Shown here piece by piece: positions 8,820-16,439 of a stretch of DNA of 64,000 nucleotides. Positions within the stretch are counted from its first letter, which is position 1, and each line of letters starts with the position of its first letter. A program made the position numbers and the translations under genes. The DNA lies in the NCBI GenBank assembly GCA_035443885.1, contig DAOMNO010000008.1, positions 118,214-182,213 of the forward strand. The letters run 5' to 3'. Under the pieces are notes generated by a model, which ran no database searches, had not been told where the DNA came from, and saw only the letters and a program-made list of their open reading frames with translations. This DNA is from DAOMNO01 sp035443885 (GTDB lineage: Bacteria > Planctomycetota > Phycisphaerae > Phycisphaerales > SM1A02).

Positions 8820-10025
8820 ATGACCCCACGCCCCTTTGCGATACGCCTTCAGAATCTTGCGCTCAGCGCGATCGTTGCGAGCGCGTGCGTGCTGGCCGCC
8901 GGCGCAGATGAGCTTCTGCTCATCAGCAGCGACCTTGATATTCGCAGCGTGAGACTGCTCGCGATTGATGCCCAGGGCGTGCATGTGCTTTCAGAAGGCT
9001 CCAGCCGTCCAGAATCGCTTGCATATGAAGACTCACTTGCGCTGCTTTCGCCCGTGTCACGCTTGCGCGCTTCGACCAGCGCGGTCGTGCACCTGATCGA
9101 CGGCCAACGGTTCACCGGCCAGCCCGCGATCAATATTGCAGGCAATTCGGATGTGCTGGAATGGGATCATCCACTCATCGGCGCCGTGCGATTGCCATTG
9201 GATGAAATCGAATCCGTCATCTTCAAGCGAGGGTTTGGCCTGCCCCCGCTGTCGCCCGGCGCAGCGGCACGTGAAGCGGATGCCCTGCTGTTGACCAACG
9301 GCGATGTCCTGACCGGGTTCATCCTCTCGCTGAATGATCCCGTTTCAATCGAAATGGAAACCGAAGGCGCGCCCGCCCGTGAAGTGCGCATTCCGCTCGC
9401 GCGTGTCGCTTCCGCCGCAATGGTGTCTTCCGCCCGCGCCGTGCGGCAGCACACCGGCGGGCGCGTGTGGTTGTTCGATGGCTCAATTATCGACGCGCAG
9501 CGGATCATCGTTGCGGATGACGGTCTTGTACGGTTCGATGTTACGCGCCGCGCGTCCGCGTCATCTTCGGCGCGTGTCGCCGTGAGCGATGTCGCAGGCA
9601 TCCTTTTCGATAGCTCGCGTCTGGCATCGTTGGCGTCATTGCCCCCACCACAGGTTGAGGGGCCAGAAACGCGCTACACCATTCCCGTACCGGCAGCTAC
9701 CGAACCCTTGGCGGTGCTCGGCCTCTCGCCCATTGAGTTTCGCGGCCCACTGCTCGCACGCTATGCGCTGCCCGAAGGTGCAAGCCGTTTTGCTGCAACC
9801 GCGCTCTTGCCCGCATCCTCACGACAGTGGGGCGATTATGAACTGGTGATCCGCAACGACGGCCGCGAAGTCTGGCGGGGGCGGCTCACTGGCAATCGGC
9901 CGGAGTTTGAGATCAACATCCCGCTCAACGGCCGCGAGCTGACGATCGAACTGACCGAAGGCGCGCACGGCCCCGTGCAGGATCATCTGCTGCTCCGCCG
10001 CGCGCGCGTGCTCGTGGGGCGGTAG
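8820..10025 (+). CDS. Exported repeat protein with C-terminal NPCBM-like domain
   Basis: A 401-residue protein, last gene of the operon. A signal peptide (LSAIVASACVLAAGA) is followed by three similar beta-rich units, each beginning with a 'hydrophobic-x-D/N-G' turn (HLIDGQRFTG, LLTNGDVLTG, WLFDGSIIDA) and closing with a VxLPLDEI-like segment. The last 80 residues resemble NPCBM/NEW2 carbohydrate-binding modules: a strand reading FAATALLP, then VIRNDGREVWRGRLTG, ELTIELTEG and a terminal DHLLLRRARV. I infer a cell-surface or periplasmic glycan- or ligand-binding role. It ends 3 bp before the convergent stop of trpD, so no separate terminator fits between them. Confidence 0.6.
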   Translation: MTPRPFAIRLQNLALSAIVASACVLAAGADELLLISSDLDIRSVRLLAIDAQGVHVLSEGSSRPESLAYEDSLALLSPVSRLRASTSAVVHLIDGQRFTGQPAINIAGNSDVLEWDHPLIGAVRLPLDEIESVIFKRGFGLPPLSPGAAAREADALLLTNGDVLTGFILSLNDPVSIEMETEGAPAREVRIPLARVASAAMVSSARAVRQHTGGRVWLFDGSIIDAQRIIVADDGLVRFDVTRRASASSSARVAVSDVAGILFDSSRLASLASLPPPQVEGPETRYTIPVPAATEPLAVLGLSPIEFRGPLLARYALPEGASRFAATALLPASSRQWGDYELVIRNDGREVWRGRLTGNRPEFEINIPLNGRELTIELTEGAHGPVQDHLLLRRARVLVGR

Positions 10026-10028
10026 AGG

Positions 10029-11123
10029 TCAGCGTTCCTGTTGTGAACACGCTGCGAGCTGTTCAAGTGTTTGCGCCGCTGCGCCGGAGTCAATCACCTC
10101 GCGCGCTCGTTCCACGCTTTCGCGCCATGACGCCGCCCGACCCGCCACCAGCAGCGTGGCCGCCGCGTTGAGCAGGGTCATCGCGAGCGCGGGGCCATCG
10201 TCGCGGCCTTCCAGCACATCGCGGATCATCACCGCCGCGTGTTCAAGATCGCGCGCAGTAACAGCATCGAGGGACGCGCGTGAAAGCCCGACATCTTCAG
10301 GCGCAATCGTTTCCTCTCGCACGGCGCCATGATCGACATACATGATGTGTGTCGGCGCGGCGATGGAAATTTCATCCAATCCATCTTCACTGTGCACAAC
10401 CATCGCGCGAAGCGCACCGAGTGACGCCAGCGCCTCTGCGATCGGTTTTAGAAACCGCGCGTCATACACGCCCATCAACTGCCTTCGTGCACCTGCCGGA
10501 TTCGTGAGCGGGCCGAGCAAGTTGAAAATCGTTGGGAAGCCAAGCGCGAGGCGCACGGGCATGACGTGCTTCGTTGCGGGGTGATGGTGAATGGCAAAAC
10601 AGAAGCACACGCCGACGGCGTCCAGGCATCGCGTCTGTGTGTCGCGGCCTGCATCGACATTGACGCCAAGCTGGCGAAGTGTTTCCGCGCTGCCTCGGCC
10701 GGTTCGTGAGCGGTTGCCGTGCTTGGCGACCTTCGCGCCCGCTGCCGCTGCGACAATCGCTGCCGCGGTGGAAACATTGAACGTCTTCGGTGCGCCGCCT
10801 GTGCCCGCGGTATCGACAAGCTCATCAGGCGGGCATGATGAACGCACACGATCGACATGCGCCCGCATGACGCGCGCTGCGCCGAGGATTTCATCAGAAG
10901 TCGGCGTGCGCGTTGCCAGCAGTGCGAGCAGCGCGCCCATCTCGCCGTGATGCACCTTGCCGGTCATCATGGCTTCGAAAGCTTCCGCCGTCTGTTCCGC
11001 AGTCAGCGTCTTTCCCGCTAGCAGGAGTTTGAGGGTGGGCGCAAGGTCCGCAGCGACCGCATCGCGAGGGAACTCCGGCGGCGCGCCTGGCGTGGCGTTC
11101 GGATTCTGTGATTCCATCATCAC
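10029..11123 (-). CDS. trpD: Anthranilate phosphoribosyltransferase TrpD
   Basis: Transfers the phosphoribosyl group of PRPP to anthranilate, step two of tryptophan synthesis, in the cytosol. The PRPP-binding glycine loop reads DTAGTGGAPKTFNVSTAAA and the second signature is KHGNRSRTGRGSAETL. Both are slightly divergent: the usual GTGGDG has AP in place of DG, and the KHGNR loop is one residue shorter than common. Overall length (about 362) is normal. The frame opens with GTG, ATG, ATG, so the start could be 11123, 11120 or 11117. It lies 10 bp downstream of the ChbG-like gene and is probably co-transcribed with it. A TAGACT box seven bases before the GTG could also allow leaderless initiation. 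No other trp gene is in the window. Confidence 0.92.
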   Translation of the reverse strand: MMMESQNPNATPGAPPEFPRDAVAADLAPTLKLLLAGKTLTAEQTAEAFEAMMTGKVHHGEMGALLALLATRTPTSDEILGAARVMRAHVDRVRSSCPPDELVDTAGTGGAPKTFNVSTAAAIVAAAAGAKVAKHGNRSRTGRGSAETLRQLGVNVDAGRDTQTRCLDAVGVCFCFAIHHHPATKHVMPVRLALGFPTIFNLLGPLTNPAGARRQLMGVYDARFLKPIAEALASLGALRAMVVHSEDGLDEISIAAPTHIMYVDHGAVREETIAPEDVGLSRASLDAVTARDLEHAAVMIRDVLEGRDDGPALAMTLLNAAATLLVAGRAASWRESVERAREVIDSGAAAQTLEQLAACSQQER

Positions 11124-11133
11124 GCGACAAAGT

Positions 11134-11925
11134 CTATCGCGGAGACGCCACCTTCACGCGGTTCCAGCAGACGGCCTTCCAGCCTGCATCACGGGCGGCC
11201 GCGCCGAAGCGGATACACGCAGCACGCTCCTGATCGCGCCACGGCTCGGCATAACCGGGATGCACGCCGACTTCGAGGGCGCCGTCGAATGTTCGCTGCA
11301 AGAGAGGCCGAATCCATTTCTTGTCGCCCGCGCTGGTGGGCATGAAGAAGTGTGGCGTGGTGGCGAAGAGACTCATGATCCGCCGCCGCCAGAAGCCGCT
11401 GAGCCAGTACGTCGGGCTGCGTAATGGTGCGCGAAGATAGATGTTCTGCACATTGCGCACGCGCGTAATGCCGAACTTGGGCAATATAATTGCCATCGCA
11501 GCTCGAAACGGTTTGAACTTATGAAGGTGGCCGTGAGAGTCAACATGTGAAAGCGCGATGCCGTGATCGACAAGCACCCCGAGCTGCGCTTCCATTTCAC
11601 GGGCGATTTCATCGACAGGCAGCACATTGCGCAGCGCGCGTGTGCGAACCTGCACTGGGTCGAGAAATCGGCCGGTCTCGTCAACAAGGCCGGGGATAGA
11701 AGAAGGCGGCAGCACTGGCCGCTCCGGCCCGTCGCTGCTGAAGGTGAGATGCGCCCCAAAGCTGAATTGCGGGTTCTCCTTCGCATATGCGAGGGCTTCC
11801 GCCGTGGCGTCCATGTTCGCCATGATCGTCGCGCTCGTCAGGCCGCCCTGCTCAAAACACTCGATGGTGGCGCGCACCGTGTCCGCATCAAAGCCGAAAT
11901 CGTCCGCGTTCAGAATGACTCTCAT
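11134..11925 (-). CDS. ChbG/YdjC-family carbohydrate deacetylase
   Basis: A 263-residue protein. The family metal site is visible as N6-A-D8-D9-F-G near the N terminus, H59 in GAHLTF, and H127-V-D-S-H-G-H-L-H135. Enzymes of this family remove N-acetyl groups from sugars (chitooligosaccharides for ChbG, hopanoid-linked glucosamine for HpnK). The substrate here cannot be read from the sequence. There is no signal peptide, so it is cytosolic. It has no strong Shine-Dalgarno sequence and lies just upstream of trpD on the same strand. A coupled expression unit is plausible, with no obvious metabolic link. Confidence 0.88.
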   Translation of the reverse strand: MRVILNADDFGFDADTVRATIECFEQGGLTSATIMANMDATAEALAYAKENPQFSFGAHLTFSSDGPERPVLPPSSIPGLVDETGRFLDPVQVRTRALRNVLPVDEIAREMEAQLGVLVDHGIALSHVDSHGHLHKFKPFRAAMAIILPKFGITRVRNVQNIYLRAPLRSPTYWLSGFWRRRIMSLFATTPHFFMPTSAGDKKWIRPLLQRTFDGALEVGVHPGYAEPWRDQERAACIRFGAAARDAGWKAVCWNRVKVASPR

Positions 11926-12086
11926 TATCCAACCGCATGATAGAGAGACAGCGGTGGACCTTGTCCATCAATTTTCCGACGTAAGCCACAGTAAAAACAT
12001 ATTGATAAACAGAGATAAGAGCGGCTGAGGTCATGACATGTGCCGCATCGCGCCATTTGGCTAGGCATGCAGGTGCCCGGCTTGAT

Positions 12087-13436
12087 TCATTCTAATGTAG
12101 CCATCGGCGGCGCGTCGGGCATGACCGATGCATCGAGCGCGGAGCCGAGCAGATGGTGCCGCAACAGGTGTGCTGCGAGCGGCAGAGAGCGCAGCGTGTT
12201 TTCCCCCTGCTCGACAAGTTCATCCCAGCTCATCATCGCGCGCCCCGCAACCGCGCCGCTGTGCGTATCCGGCTGAGGCGGGTGATCTGGATTCGCATGG
12301 TGACCGCCGGCGGGAATGACGATCCATACTGGCAGCGGCAAGTTTGTCTCGTACACAATGTTCGACACAATCGTCAAACGTCGAAGTCGAAGCCAGTCGC
12401 GATAGACCGCCCATGGAATGTAATCATGGGGATATATCGGATTCGCGTGATTCTGAAAGACCGGCATCTCTTCCGCGAGAATCTCCTGCCAGAAGCAGGG
12501 CGACCACGCCGCAAGACCATGTGCGCTGGGCGGCCACAGGCCGGCGGGTTGCGTGGGGCATTCAAGCGACTCCTCATAACCGCCGTTCAGTGGTCCCACG
12601 GGCCAGACGACACCCGCGGCTTTCGCCTTGCCCCACGTCGCGTTCATGACCGCGAAGATGTGGTTGTAGAACTCACTTTCATACGTCAGACAGCCGAGGT
12701 AACTCGAATGCCGGTATCGATGTGAGATGAACGGATAGACCAGCGAATCGCCGTGCTCGTTGGCAAGCTCAAGATAGAGCATCACCGCGTTCATGGCTGC
12801 TGCGAGGTCCCAATATTCCGCGCCTTGTTCGGGATTGCGATACGAATCGTACAAGCTGGGGTAAAACCCCGTACTCGCTGCGGATATCGGTGCGGTCCAC
12901 GTCGCGCGGTTCTGCCACGCTTCGGTGCTTCCGCTCCACCGCTGAGGAATGTTGTAGTAGCCGACCTGCGCGAGTGGCCGCAGTTCACGAACAAGTTCAA
13001 TGAGCGCAACGCCCTCAGCGAGCGCTGCCTGGAAGACCGCTTCGGTTACCTGCACGCCGCTGCACCAGCACGTTCCGCACGGCCCGACAAACATGATGCA
13101 GCCCCACTTGCCTTCCCAGTTGACCACAACCGGACCGTCGAACGTCAGCGGCACGTTGGCCTGCACCCAGTTCTGTACGGCGACTCGATTGAACTGAAGC
13201 GTGTCCGCACCATTGAAGACGCCTTGGCCGAGAACATATACATCCTCGGAAGCGCCAAGCGCTTTGTAATAGCTCTGCTGGGCCGCTGACGACACGCCCC
13301 AGATGTAAATGCGAGGATCAGGCGCACCATGCGCCGCACTGGCAAGCCCCACAGCCGCAGCGATGATGAGCGCGACCGTGTGAACGCGACGGTGAAGTGA
13401 GCATACGGACACATTGAGGTGAAACTGAGTCGGCAT
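12087..13436 (-). CDS. Exported protein resembling GH56 hyaluronidase
   Basis: A 449-residue protein with a signal peptide (LIIAAAVGLASAAHGA, cleavage near residue 38). Several blocks line up in order with hyaluronidases of family GH56. YIWGVSS stands near the N terminus. VVVNWEG (N106-W107-E108) sits where hyaluronidases have the catalytic DWE/DFE motif. Next come LRPLAQVGYYNIPQ (about 152-165, compare LRP...GYY/FP), FYPSLYD (191-197, compare LYPSIY), SLVYPFISHRY (231-241, compare LPVxxYxxxxY) and a later AAGVVWPVG. The Asp of the catalytic pair is Asn here, while the Glu is kept. At least ten Cys residues suggest disulfides in an exported protein. This is pattern reading, not a search; a generic TIM-barrel glycosidase is the main alternative. 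The start has AGGGGATG upstream and a good promoter at 13596-13623. Confidence 0.5.
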   Translation of the reverse strand: MPTQFHLNVSVCSLHRRVHTVALIIAAAVGLASAAHGAPDPRIYIWGVSSAAQQSYYKALGASEDVYVLGQGVFNGADTLQFNRVAVQNWVQANVPLTFDGPVVVNWEGKWGCIMFVGPCGTCWCSGVQVTEAVFQAALAEGVALIELVRELRPLAQVGYYNIPQRWSGSTEAWQNRATWTAPISAASTGFYPSLYDSYRNPEQGAEYWDLAAAMNAVMLYLELANEHGDSLVYPFISHRYRHSSYLGCLTYESEFYNHIFAVMNATWGKAKAAGVVWPVGPLNGGYEESLECPTQPAGLWPPSAHGLAAWSPCFWQEILAEEMPVFQNHANPIYPHDYIPWAVYRDWLRLRRLTIVSNIVYETNLPLPVWIVIPAGGHHANPDHPPQPDTHSGAVAGRAMMSWDELVEQGENTLRSLPLAAHLLRHHLLGSALDASVMPDAPPMATLE

Positions 13437-13497
13437 GATTCATCCCCTACGCAACGATGACTTTCTGAACGCCCACGCCCCGGTTGACGCAAGCAAT

Positions 13498-13526
13498 CCC
13501 CCCATTTCCCCCATTCGCCCCAGCCC
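13498..13526 (-). other. G-tract cluster in the leader of the GH56-like gene
   Basis: On the minus strand there are four G runs of 3, 4, 5 and 6 bases with loops of 3-6 bases, starting about 60 bases before the start codon at 13436. This fits the classic quadruplex pattern. It lies between the predicted promoter and the start, so it would be in the mRNA leader. Confidence 0.5.
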
Positions 13527-13595
13527 ACCAGCGAGGTCGCATCATACACGCACGTGCGGCCTCGCAAGGAGCCTAGGGCATCATATCAATCATTT

Positions 13596-13623
13596 ATTAT
13601 ATTTCTAAACCCTTGTCCCCCAA
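13596..13623 (-). promoter_or_regulatory. Predicted promoter for the GH56-like gene
   Basis: On the minus strand TTGGGG (13618-13623) and a perfect TATAAT (13596-13601) are separated by 16 bases. They sit in a small AT-rich island that stands out from the GC-rich surroundings. The predicted transcript would have a leader of about 150 bases before the start at 13436. This is the best sigma-70-like match I found in the window. Confidence 0.5.
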
Positions 13624-13667
13624 TGACTCTGAGTGGATCGCATCGTCGGGGGCGTTCGCCGCGGCGG

Positions 13668-14777
13668 TCATGTGAAGAAGTTGTCGCCATCACCGGGGCG
13701 GATAAACCAGGATGCGGGGCGGCTCAGCGCCGGTAATGCAAGGCGGCTGCCGGGCGTGGCGGAAAAAACCGTGTGTTGCGATCCGACGCGCATGAACCCC
13801 ATCGCACGCAGTCGCTCGTTATCCGCATCCGGCGGCAAGCACACTTCAACCGCGTCAACTCCGCTTCGCGACAGCATCCGCGCCGCCAGCAGCAACATGG
13901 CATGAAACGACAACCGCTCCGGCTGGAAGATCATCCAGTCCTGCAATGAGCCGAGCAGCACATCGCGAAATCCACGATGCGACGCGATGCCGTGGTATCG
14001 CGTCTTCGTGAGTACGTAGCCAAGCTGTTCGCCACGAGCATCGCGAATCACCCACAGGTCCGCCGCGGCGCGTGGGTCGTCAGTCAGTCGATGCGTGAGC
14101 AGCCAGTTCAGCCACGCAGCGGAGCGATGGCACCGCACGCCGGGCTGTTGGGTTTGAAAATGCGCATCCCACTCGTGGGGCGCAGCATCAAGTCGTTCGA
14201 TCATCAAGCCGCTCGTCTTGAGCTTCATCCACACTGCAAGCAGGCCGCCGTGTGCAGCAAGCGCGAGATCGCCAGCAGTTGTCGCGACGGAAGCGAGCGC
14301 TCCATCGCCACAAAATCGCCTTGCAACAGGCTTCGCGCTGCGGAGCATGATGAATCGCTTCATGCTGAGATCGTGCCAGCCGAGCTTGCGGTAGATGGGA
14401 AACAACATGCTCGACACACCGCACGAGCAACAGACTTCGCGGAGTGCCATGCGATGCTGGGCGAGCATTCGCCCGATGCCGCGCCCGCGATGGGTTTCGG
14501 GCACGAACATGCCGGAACCCCAGTCGGTTTGGATCGGCTCACCATCCGCAATCAGCTCGCCGGGCAGCATTTCTTCCTTGCCGACGATCTCGTCATCCGC
14601 AACAGCGAGGACGCGCACAACGGCCCGATCATCGCGACCGAGCGGACAACTGAGCCAGATGGCGCGTTTGGCTTCGCGCATTCGACTGAAGCCGTGCGGG
14701 TCGCGCCACGGGCGAGTGGGTTCTCCCGCGCGAAGTTCGCCGAGTGTAACTTCATGCAGGGTGATTGAGCCGTTCAT
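13668..14777 (-). CDS. GNAT-family N-acetyltransferase (two-domain, Eis-like length)
   Basis: A 369-residue protein. The acetyl-CoA-binding motif A of GNAT enzymes is clear: FVPETHRGRGIGRMLAQHRM (R97-G-R-G-I-G), followed by a segment ending FPIYRKLGWHDL. The remaining 220 residues are long for a simple GNAT. They recall the larger two-domain members (Eis-like) that acetylate amines or peptides, but no substrate can be assigned. The start codon overlaps the stop of the hexapeptide acyltransferase gene by four bases (ATGA), and an epimerase lies further upstream. The setting suggests a sugar-modifying or cell-surface role. The C terminus is basic and aromatic, with no membrane segment. Confidence 0.8.
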   Translation of the reverse strand: MNGSITLHEVTLGELRAGEPTRPWRDPHGFSRMREAKRAIWLSCPLGRDDRAVVRVLAVADDEIVGKEEMLPGELIADGEPIQTDWGSGMFVPETHRGRGIGRMLAQHRMALREVCCSCGVSSMLFPIYRKLGWHDLSMKRFIMLRSAKPVARRFCGDGALASVATTAGDLALAAHGGLLAVWMKLKTSGLMIERLDAAPHEWDAHFQTQQPGVRCHRSAAWLNWLLTHRLTDDPRAAADLWVIRDARGEQLGYVLTKTRYHGIASHRGFRDVLLGSLQDWMIFQPERLSFHAMLLLAARMLSRSGVDAVEVCLPPDADNERLRAMGFMRVGSQHTVFSATPGSRLALPALSRPASWFIRPGDGDNFFT

Positions 14778-15355
14778 GAATCGGTCGGCATGGGCCGCTC
14801 ACGGATGATCTTCGCGGGATTGCCCGCGACGATGACGCCGGGCGGCACATCCTTCATCACCACCGCGCGCGCGCCGATGAGCGCGTTATCGCCGATGGTA
14901 ACGCCCGGCCCGATGAACGCACCGGCACAAATCCACACGCCGCTGCCCACGGTGATGGTGGGCCGAATGAGCGGCAGATTCGGCTTCGTGTAGTCGTGCG
15001 TTCCCGCGCACAGATACGCATCCTGCGAAATGACGGAGTGATCGCCGATGGTGATCGGCCCCAGGTTGTAGATCGTAACCCCCTCGGAAATCATGCTGTG
15101 GTCGCCCATGGAAAACAGCCACGGATGGGTGATCTTGGTGGATGACTTGAAGCCGGAACCCATGCCGATGGTCGCGCCGAACCGCCGCGCCCAGAAGTTG
15201 CGCCAGCGATGCGCTTTGCGATAACTGAGTCGAATGAACGTGCGCTGCACCCATTCCCATGCGAAGCGGCGGATGTATTCATCGCGCGAATACGGCGCGC
15301 GTGCCGTTGTGTCGCACCGCTGGAAGATTCGAGTTTCAGTCGCGCGATCGGACAT
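14774..15355 (-). CDS. Left-handed beta-helix (hexapeptide) acyltransferase
   Basis: A 193-residue protein. Imperfect hexapeptide repeats run from about residue 65 to the end: ITIGDHSVISQDAYLCAG, ITVGSGVWICAGAFIG, VTIGDNALIGARAVVMKD and a closing PPGVIVAGNPAKIIRERP. This is the signature of WcaF/LacA/VatD-type O-acetyltransferases, including the family's near-invariant AGNPAK turn. Such enzymes acetylate sugars of capsules, O-antigen or colanic acid using acetyl-CoA in the cytosol. It is flanked by an NAD-dependent sugar epimerase upstream and a GNAT enzyme downstream, all on the minus strand. That supports a surface-polysaccharide role, with acceptor unknown. Confidence 0.88.
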   Translation of the reverse strand: MSDRATETRIFQRCDTTARAPYSRDEYIRRFAWEWVQRTFIRLSYRKAHRWRNFWARRFGATIGMGSGFKSSTKITHPWLFSMGDHSMISEGVTIYNLGPITIGDHSVISQDAYLCAGTHDYTKPNLPLIRPTITVGSGVWICAGAFIGPGVTIGDNALIGARAVVMKDVPPGVIVAGNPAKIIRERPMPTDS

Positions 15356-15395
15356 GGTTATGTATCACAGAGACGAAACCACGGCTGAAACAGCT

Positions 15396-16361
15396 CTACG
15401 CACTCGCCGCGGCCAGCGTTCGTTTCATGCCTTCCTCAAAGCTCACGATCGGCTCATAACCCAGCAGCTCCCGTGCGCGGGAGATATCAGACTGTGAATG
15501 CGGCACATCGCCGGGCCGGGGCGGGCCGAAGCTCGGCTTCACCTCAAAATCGAGCAGTTTTCCCATCACCTTGAGCACTTCCAGCAGACTGATTCGCCGC
15601 CCCGTGCCGATGTTGACGACTTCGCCCGCAAGCGGCTTCGAGCTTGCAGCGGCGAGCAGGTTGGCATGCACCACGTTGTCGATGTAGGTGAAGTCGCGCG
15701 TCTGGGTGCCGTCGCCGAAGAGCGTGGGCTGCCGCTTCTGGGTGAGCATGCGCGTGAAGGCGGAAATTACGGCTGCATAGGGCGAATCCGGGTTCTGCCT
15801 CGGTCCGAAGATGTTGAAATACCTCAGGCTGATGGTGGACAGGCCAAAGCAGTTCGCGAACGCGCGGAGCAGTGTTTCGCCCGCCACCTTGCTGGCAGCA
15901 TAGGGTGAGCAGCAGTCCGGCGCATGTGATTCACTGCTGGGGAGCCGCGGCTTCTCGCCATATGCCGCCGCGGATGCTGCAAAGACGACCCGCTTCACGC
16001 CCGCATCGCGTGCCGCAAGCAGAATACGCTGCGTACCTTCGATGTTGACCCGCAAGCATTCCTCGGGCTTTTCCACGCTCTCCGGCACAGAGACCATTGC
16101 GGCCTCATGAAACACATACGCGCAGCCGCGAATCATCTCGCGCAGCGCATCGTCGTCCAGAATGGATGCGGCCCGCAGTTCCGCACCGGGGGGCACGTTC
16201 TCGCGAAACCCGCCAGAGAGATCGTCCAGCACGCGAACGTCTGCGCCAAGCTCTACGAGCCGATGCGCAAGGTGCGACCCGATAAAACCTGCCCCGCCCG
16301 TGATGAGGACGGGCACGCTGGTGAACGCTGCATTAAGAGCGGCCTGATCCGTTGGCGACAT
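15396..16361 (-). CDS. NAD-dependent nucleotide-sugar epimerase (GalE-like SDR)
   Basis: A 321-residue extended short-chain dehydrogenase. The Rossmann loop is T21-G-G-A-G-F-I-G-S, and the catalytic triad appears as S130 in FAASAAAYG and Y154-A-A-S-K158. Later features are YFNIFGPRQNP and VNIGTGRRISLLEV. These are typical of UDP-glucose or UDP-N-acetylglucosamine 4-epimerases. It is cytosolic and supplies activated sugars for polysaccharide synthesis. It heads a three-gene minus-strand group with the hexapeptide acyltransferase (40 bp away) and the GNAT enzyme. There is no clear Shine-Dalgarno; a TACGCT box eight bases before the ATG could support a nearly leaderless transcript. Exact sugar specificity is not determined. 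Confidence 0.9.
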   Translation of the reverse strand: MSPTDQAALNAAFTSVPVLITGGAGFIGSHLAHRLVELGADVRVLDDLSGGFRENVPPGAELRAASILDDDALREMIRGCAYVFHEAAMVSVPESVEKPEECLRVNIEGTQRILLAARDAGVKRVVFAASAAAYGEKPRLPSSESHAPDCCSPYAASKVAGETLLRAFANCFGLSTISLRYFNIFGPRQNPDSPYAAVISAFTRMLTQKRQPTLFGDGTQTRDFTYIDNVVHANLLAAASSKPLAGEVVNIGTGRRISLLEVLKVMGKLLDFEVKPSFGPPRPGDVPHSQSDISRARELLGYEPIVSFEEGMKRTLAAASA

Positions 16362-16439
16362 ATCGCGTCAGCGTAGGCGAGAGTTGGCCTTAAGTGCAAT
16401 CTCGCAAGACGAATCACTCCAAACTCTGCTGCGCGAGCA

